A DNA stretch of 17,452 nt from CAZRHR01 sp964599915. Its GTDB lineage: Bacteria; Bacteroidota; Bacteroidia; CAIKAF01. The stretch is taken from positions 1-17,452 of the forward strand of contig CAZRHR010000057.1 in assembly GCA_964599915.1 (NCBI GenBank), written 5' to 3'. Position 1 is the first letter of the stretch. The number at the start of each line of letters is the position of its first letter. The position numbers were made by a program, and so were the translations under genes. The notes beneath the pieces were generated by a model that had not been told where the DNA came from, did not search any database, and saw only the letters and a program-made list of their open reading frames with translations. Below are positions 15,007 through 17,452 of the stretch, in pieces.

Positions 15007-16313
15007 GGAATCAGGATTTTTTGGGTAAAGCGATGGGGTCCAAGTTCAGATTGGCCATGAAGGAAATACACACCGGACGGCCAATCTGACGGAATGTTCA
15101 GAGTGAACTGCCCATATGCACCATCTGGCGCAGCTACGACTCGCCCAAGCGCGTCTGTAAGCCTTAGTGAATACTTGTCTTGGGTCTTGCTTTCCATGAT
15201 CACATGTGTTGTGACGGGGTTTGGAAAAATAAGAACCTGTGAAGCAATGCTTTGTTCTTCCACGCTAGCAAAACAATCGTCTGGTGCGGCGCGTCCGGGT
15301 GAGCCACCTATACAACGAAATGTCCATGAAGTATGGCTGTTCACATCTCTGGAGGGATCATAATCCGGTAATGCTTCCAAGGTATAGCCATTTCCATCGG
15401 CTTCTGTTGGCCAAGGTGCCATATCGTTGTACCTGACTGAAAAAACAATCCGGTCATTGGCGTCATAAAGGCGAATGGCATCACCGGTATTTCCCAAACT
15501 AAATGAAAAAGGACCTACTTTATTTGGTATCCCAGGGTGTTGTTGATTAAAGAGTATATCATTATTGTACAAAACAAGGTATCCATTGGCCGCAAGACTG
15601 GTGCCGGCTGGAAAAATGTACTCATTCAAGTTGTTGCGATCCCTAATGCGCCAACCTGCTAAATTTTTGGCTACAGGGTCTAGGTTATGAAGTTCAAACC
15701 AATCGCCCGCATCATCTGTAGCTGGGGAGTTATAATTAATTTCACTAATGACCACACGTTCTTGGGTGCAGGGGACAAAAGGACCGCCAGGCGAACCGAA
15801 AATGCATCCTGTGCGCCAACTGGCCGGATTATTTAAATCCGTAGCGCCGGACAAAAGTTCCAACGTCCGGCCATAGCCATCCGCGCCTTTGGGCCATGGC
15901 ATGCTATCCAAATAGCCCATGCGTAAAATGGGTTGGTTGGTGGCATCGAAAAGCCGAATGGAATCTGACATATTTCCCAAACCAAAGGAAAAATTGCCCA
16001 TGCGGTTGGGAATGGTGTGGTATTGGTCGAATTTCAACGTATCCGCACAAACTACCAAATAGCCGCCTGCGGGTACGGAGATCCCATTCGGGAAAATAAA
16101 TAAATTGAGCTGATTTTGGTCGCGAAGTCTATATCCGCTGAGGTTAATGGAGGCCGACCCAGCGTTGTATAATTCAAACCAATCACCTGTGGTATTGGCT
16201 GAATCTGAATGATAATTTACCTCAGTAATCAGTAAACTATTGGCCTGAGCAGCAACTGTGAAAAAACGAGATGCTATGCTTAGCGAAAAAACTATAGTAA
16301 AAAGATATTTCAT
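15003..16313 (-). CDS. Double lamin-tail-domain protein with T9SS type A sorting domain
   Basis: The product has 436 residues with a signal peptide at about 1-24. Two lamin-tail domains follow in tandem (about 27-181 and 187-345). They share DWFEL(Y/H)N, LRD-x-NQLN or RD-x-NNLN, FSFGLGN or FSFSLGN, and a PWP-xx-ADG-x-G-x-TLE block, so they arose by duplication. Each ends with a Cys-containing loop followed by GSPG. Residues 358-436 are a type A sorting domain (VLIFPNPVTTHVIM, ALGRVV, WPSGVYFLHGQ). LTDs are non-catalytic beta-sandwich domains found on bacterial surface proteins and in nuclear lamins; an adhesive or structural role is inferred. Its stop overlaps the GTG start of the CotH gene, so the two are coupled. 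This is the first gene of the operon, with a promoter-like sequence just upstream. Confidence 0.92.
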   Translation of the reverse strand: MKYLFTIVFSLSIASRFFTVAAQANSLLITEVNYHSDSANTTGDWFELYNAGSASINLSGYRLRDQNQLNLFIFPNGISVPAGGYLVVCADTLKFDQYHTIPNRMGNFSFGLGNMSDSIRLFDATNQPILRMGYLDSMPWPKGADGYGRTLELLSGATDLNNPASWRTGCIFGSPGGPFVPCTQERVVISEINYNSPATDDAGDWFELHNLDPVAKNLAGWRIRDRNNLNEYIFPAGTSLAANGYLVLYNNDILFNQQHPGIPNKVGPFSFSLGNTGDAIRLYDANDRIVFSVRYNDMAPWPTEADGNGYTLEALPDYDPSRDVNSHTSWTFRCIGGSPGRAAPDDCFASVEEQSIASQVLIFPNPVTTHVIMESKTQDKYSLRLTDALGRVVAAPDGAYGQFTLNIPSDWPSGVYFLHGQSELGPHRFTQKILIP

Positions 16314-16329
16314 CTTGAAAATTAACCTC

Positions 16330-16361
16330 GAAATGTAAGCATAAAACGGTGTTTTTACAAA
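16330..16361 (-). promoter_or_regulatory. Promoter of the lamin-tail/CotH operon
   Basis: On the minus strand, TTTG (16361-16358) is followed after exactly 20 nt by TACATTTC (16337-16330). This is one base short of the TAnnTTTG consensus, with ideal spacing. The predicted start near 16324 leaves a very short leader before the ATG at 16313. Confidence 0.5.
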
Positions 16362-16456
16362 AAAATCTTACGTCATATTTTCCTACATACTGGAATGTTG
16401 CACATCGTAAGAAAAATGAATGCTGGCTTTTTCATGGATTGGCTTATTTTTACGCC

Positions 16457-17308
16457 ATGACAAGGGTTTGGCTTATCGCGGAGGCAGGGGCAACCAAAAC
16501 AAAATGGGCTTTGGCCGGAGCAGGCGCGGTGCGCATATTTACATCCGAGGGCATTAATCCAAATTACTTGGATGATGACAGGTTGTTGCACCGTGTAAAA
16601 AAGGCCGCCGACAATGTCGAAGTCGTTCCAGATGAAATAAGGTTTTTAGGCGCCGGAATCAGTAATCCACACCAGGAATTACGGGTAAAATCAGCCTTGC
16701 AGACCATTTGGCCTAAGGCCAACATTGAAGTTGGGCACGACATGTTGGGCGCGGCCATGGCTTTGTGCGGACCTGCGCCCGGTGTGGCTTGCATTCTAGG
16801 TACAGGAACCAATGCTTGTGCTTTTGACGGAAAAAAAATCACCCATAAAGTGGTCGCGCCAGGCTACCTTCTGGGCGATGAAGGTGCCGGAAGCTGGCTT
16901 GGGAAACACCTGCTCGCCGATTTTTTAAGACATCGAATCCCTGATGAAATGGCCCAGTCTTTGCTTCGGGCGGGGTTGGATGAAAAAATCATTCTTGAAC
17001 ACGTCTATCAAAAACCTGAACCGGGAAAATGGATGGCACAATTTACCCTCCATTTACACGAGGCAAGGAATACACCTTATGTGCAACAATTACTTCACAA
17101 AGGATTTACGGCCTTCGTGGAAAACTATCTTTTACCCATTCCCGTCTCCAGGCATTTACCCATTCATTTTACCGGCTCTGTAGCCTGTGGATTCAAGGAA
17201 GAACTAAGTTCCACATTACAGGAGTTTAAACTTCATCCGGGTCATTTTTTACAAGACCCATTAATGCCCTTGGTGGCTTACTTTACAAACGACACACATG
17301 TTAGCTAA
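16457..17308 (+). CDS. BadF/BadG/BcrA/BcrD-type ATPase, N-acetylglucosamine kinase-like
   Basis: The product has 283 residues from ATG at 16457. An upstream in-frame GTG at 16349 would add 36 residues without family similarity, so it is not used. This ASKHA-fold family phosphorylates amino sugars or drives reductase activation. The phosphate-1 loop is AEAGATKTKWAL (8-19), the conserved acidic region is GHDMLGAAMAL (93-103), the phosphate-2 motif is LGTGTNAC (114-121), GYLLGDEGAGSWLG is at 136-149, and the adenosine motif is FTGSVACGF (238-246). The length and the absence of an FeS-cluster Cys pair suit the GlcNAc-kinase-like branch seen in Bacteroidota, where it could serve recycling of cell-wall amino sugars (inference). 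Position 9, usually Asp in the DxGxTK-type loop, is Glu. The 3' end overlaps the Ppx/GppA gene by 11 bp. No clear promoter was found. Confidence 0.9.
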   Translation: MTRVWLIAEAGATKTKWALAGAGAVRIFTSEGINPNYLDDDRLLHRVKKAADNVEVVPDEIRFLGAGISNPHQELRVKSALQTIWPKANIEVGHDMLGAAMALCGPAPGVACILGTGTNACAFDGKKITHKVVAPGYLLGDEGAGSWLGKHLLADFLRHRIPDEMAQSLLRAGLDEKIILEHVYQKPEPGKWMAQFTLHLHEARNTPYVQQLLHKGFTAFVENYLLPIPVSRHLPIHFTGSVACGFKEELSSTLQEFKLHPGHFLQDPLMPLVAYFTNDTHVS

Positions 17309-17452
17309 CCTTACGCCCTATGCCGCCATCGACATAGGCTCCAATGCCGTCCGATTGTTGATTTGTCATGTGTATCAGGACATTAATGGAAAGCCAATTT
17401 TCAAAAAATACGCCTTGATAAGGGTTCCTGTGCGCCTTGGAGATGAAGTGTT
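17298..17452 (+). CDS. Ppx/GppA phosphatase family protein, N-terminal fragment
   Basis: This is the first 51 codons of a gene running off the right edge. Residues 8-20 read YAAIDIGSNAVRL, the phosphate-1 motif of exopolyphosphatase / pppGpp phosphohydrolase (Ppx/GppA) proteins of the ASKHA superfamily. KKYALIRVPVRLGDEV follows, in the position of the usual VRLG segment. The enzyme would cleave polyphosphate or pppGpp in the cytosol; the fragment does not allow the two to be told apart. The ATG at 17298 lies inside the 3' end of the kinase gene (11-bp overlap, different frame), which implies translational coupling. Confidence 0.88.
   Translation, partial: MLANLTPYAAIDIGSNAVRLLICHVYQDINGKPIFKKYALIRVPVRLGDEV

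Noticed and set aside
16445..16452. TATTTTTA as a -7 element for the BadF-type kinase
   Set aside because: It lies 4 nt before the ATG, so transcription would start inside the gene, and the last base deviates from consensus.
16349..16456. N-terminal extension of the BadF-type kinase from a GTG at 16349
   Set aside because: The 36 extra residues look like translated intergenic DNA. They overlap the divergent promoter region, and the family motif begins right after the ATG at 16457.

Overview
The window is a 17.4 kb piece of a Bacteroidota genome. Evidence for the phylum: proteins carry C-terminal type IX secretion (T9SS) sorting domains of both type A and the gliding-motility (CHU_C, type B) kind, promoter -7 elements fit the Bacteroidetes TAnnTTTG pattern, most starts lack Shine-Dalgarno sequences, and families such as DUF4139/MuiA with a carboxypeptidase-regulatory insert are typical of the phylum. 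The mix of lamin-tail, CotH and CUB domains would suit Saprospiria/Chitinophagia-like environmental lineages, but this placement is an inference.

Layout. (1) 1-129: the C-terminus of a gene entering from the left, closed by a strong intrinsic terminator at 151-180. (2) 269-4735, plus strand: four tightly packed genes (ATGA overlap, 2-bp gap, ATGA overlap) encoding an outer-membrane-type lipoprotein with a coiled coil, a small exported protein, an exported protein of unknown family, and an 811-residue exported leucine-rich-repeat protein. At least three of them seem to carry the same small alpha+beta (NTF2-like?) module, so this looks like a purpose-built envelope operon of unknown function. 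A DUF4139/MuiA-family protein (4776-6683) follows 40 bp later and probably belongs to the same transcript, which ends at a hairpin at 6688-6714. (3) 6836-9730, plus: a 964-residue secreted peptidoglycan amidase with CUB, lectin-like and T9SS domains. (4) 9759-12105, minus: etfB-etfA-bifunctional nuclease operon, convergent with the amidase across a shared hairpin that contains the nuclease stop codon. (5) 12247-16313, minus: a two-gene operon joined by a GTGA overlap, encoding a double lamin-tail T9SS protein and a lamin-tail/CotH-kinase/CHU_C protein. (6) 16457-17452, plus: a BadF/BadG-type (N-acetylglucosamine kinase-like) ATPase overlapping by 11 bp the start of a Ppx/GppA phosphatase that runs off the right edge.

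Function. Most of the window serves the cell envelope or secreted surface: envelope proteins of unknown role, a peptidoglycan hydrolase, and two surface or secreted lamin-tail proteins, one with a CotH kinase domain. The Etf genes are core electron-transfer metabolism, and the BadF/Ppx pair are two ASKHA-fold enzymes. No tRNA, rRNA, CRISPR array, insertion sequence or phage gene was seen. No gene-free stretch exceeds 300 bases; the longest gaps (130-268, 6684-6835, 12106-12246, 16314-16456) hold terminators and/or promoter-like elements as listed. The best candidate for an undescribed system is the 269-4735 operon, with the lamin-tail/CotH pair second.
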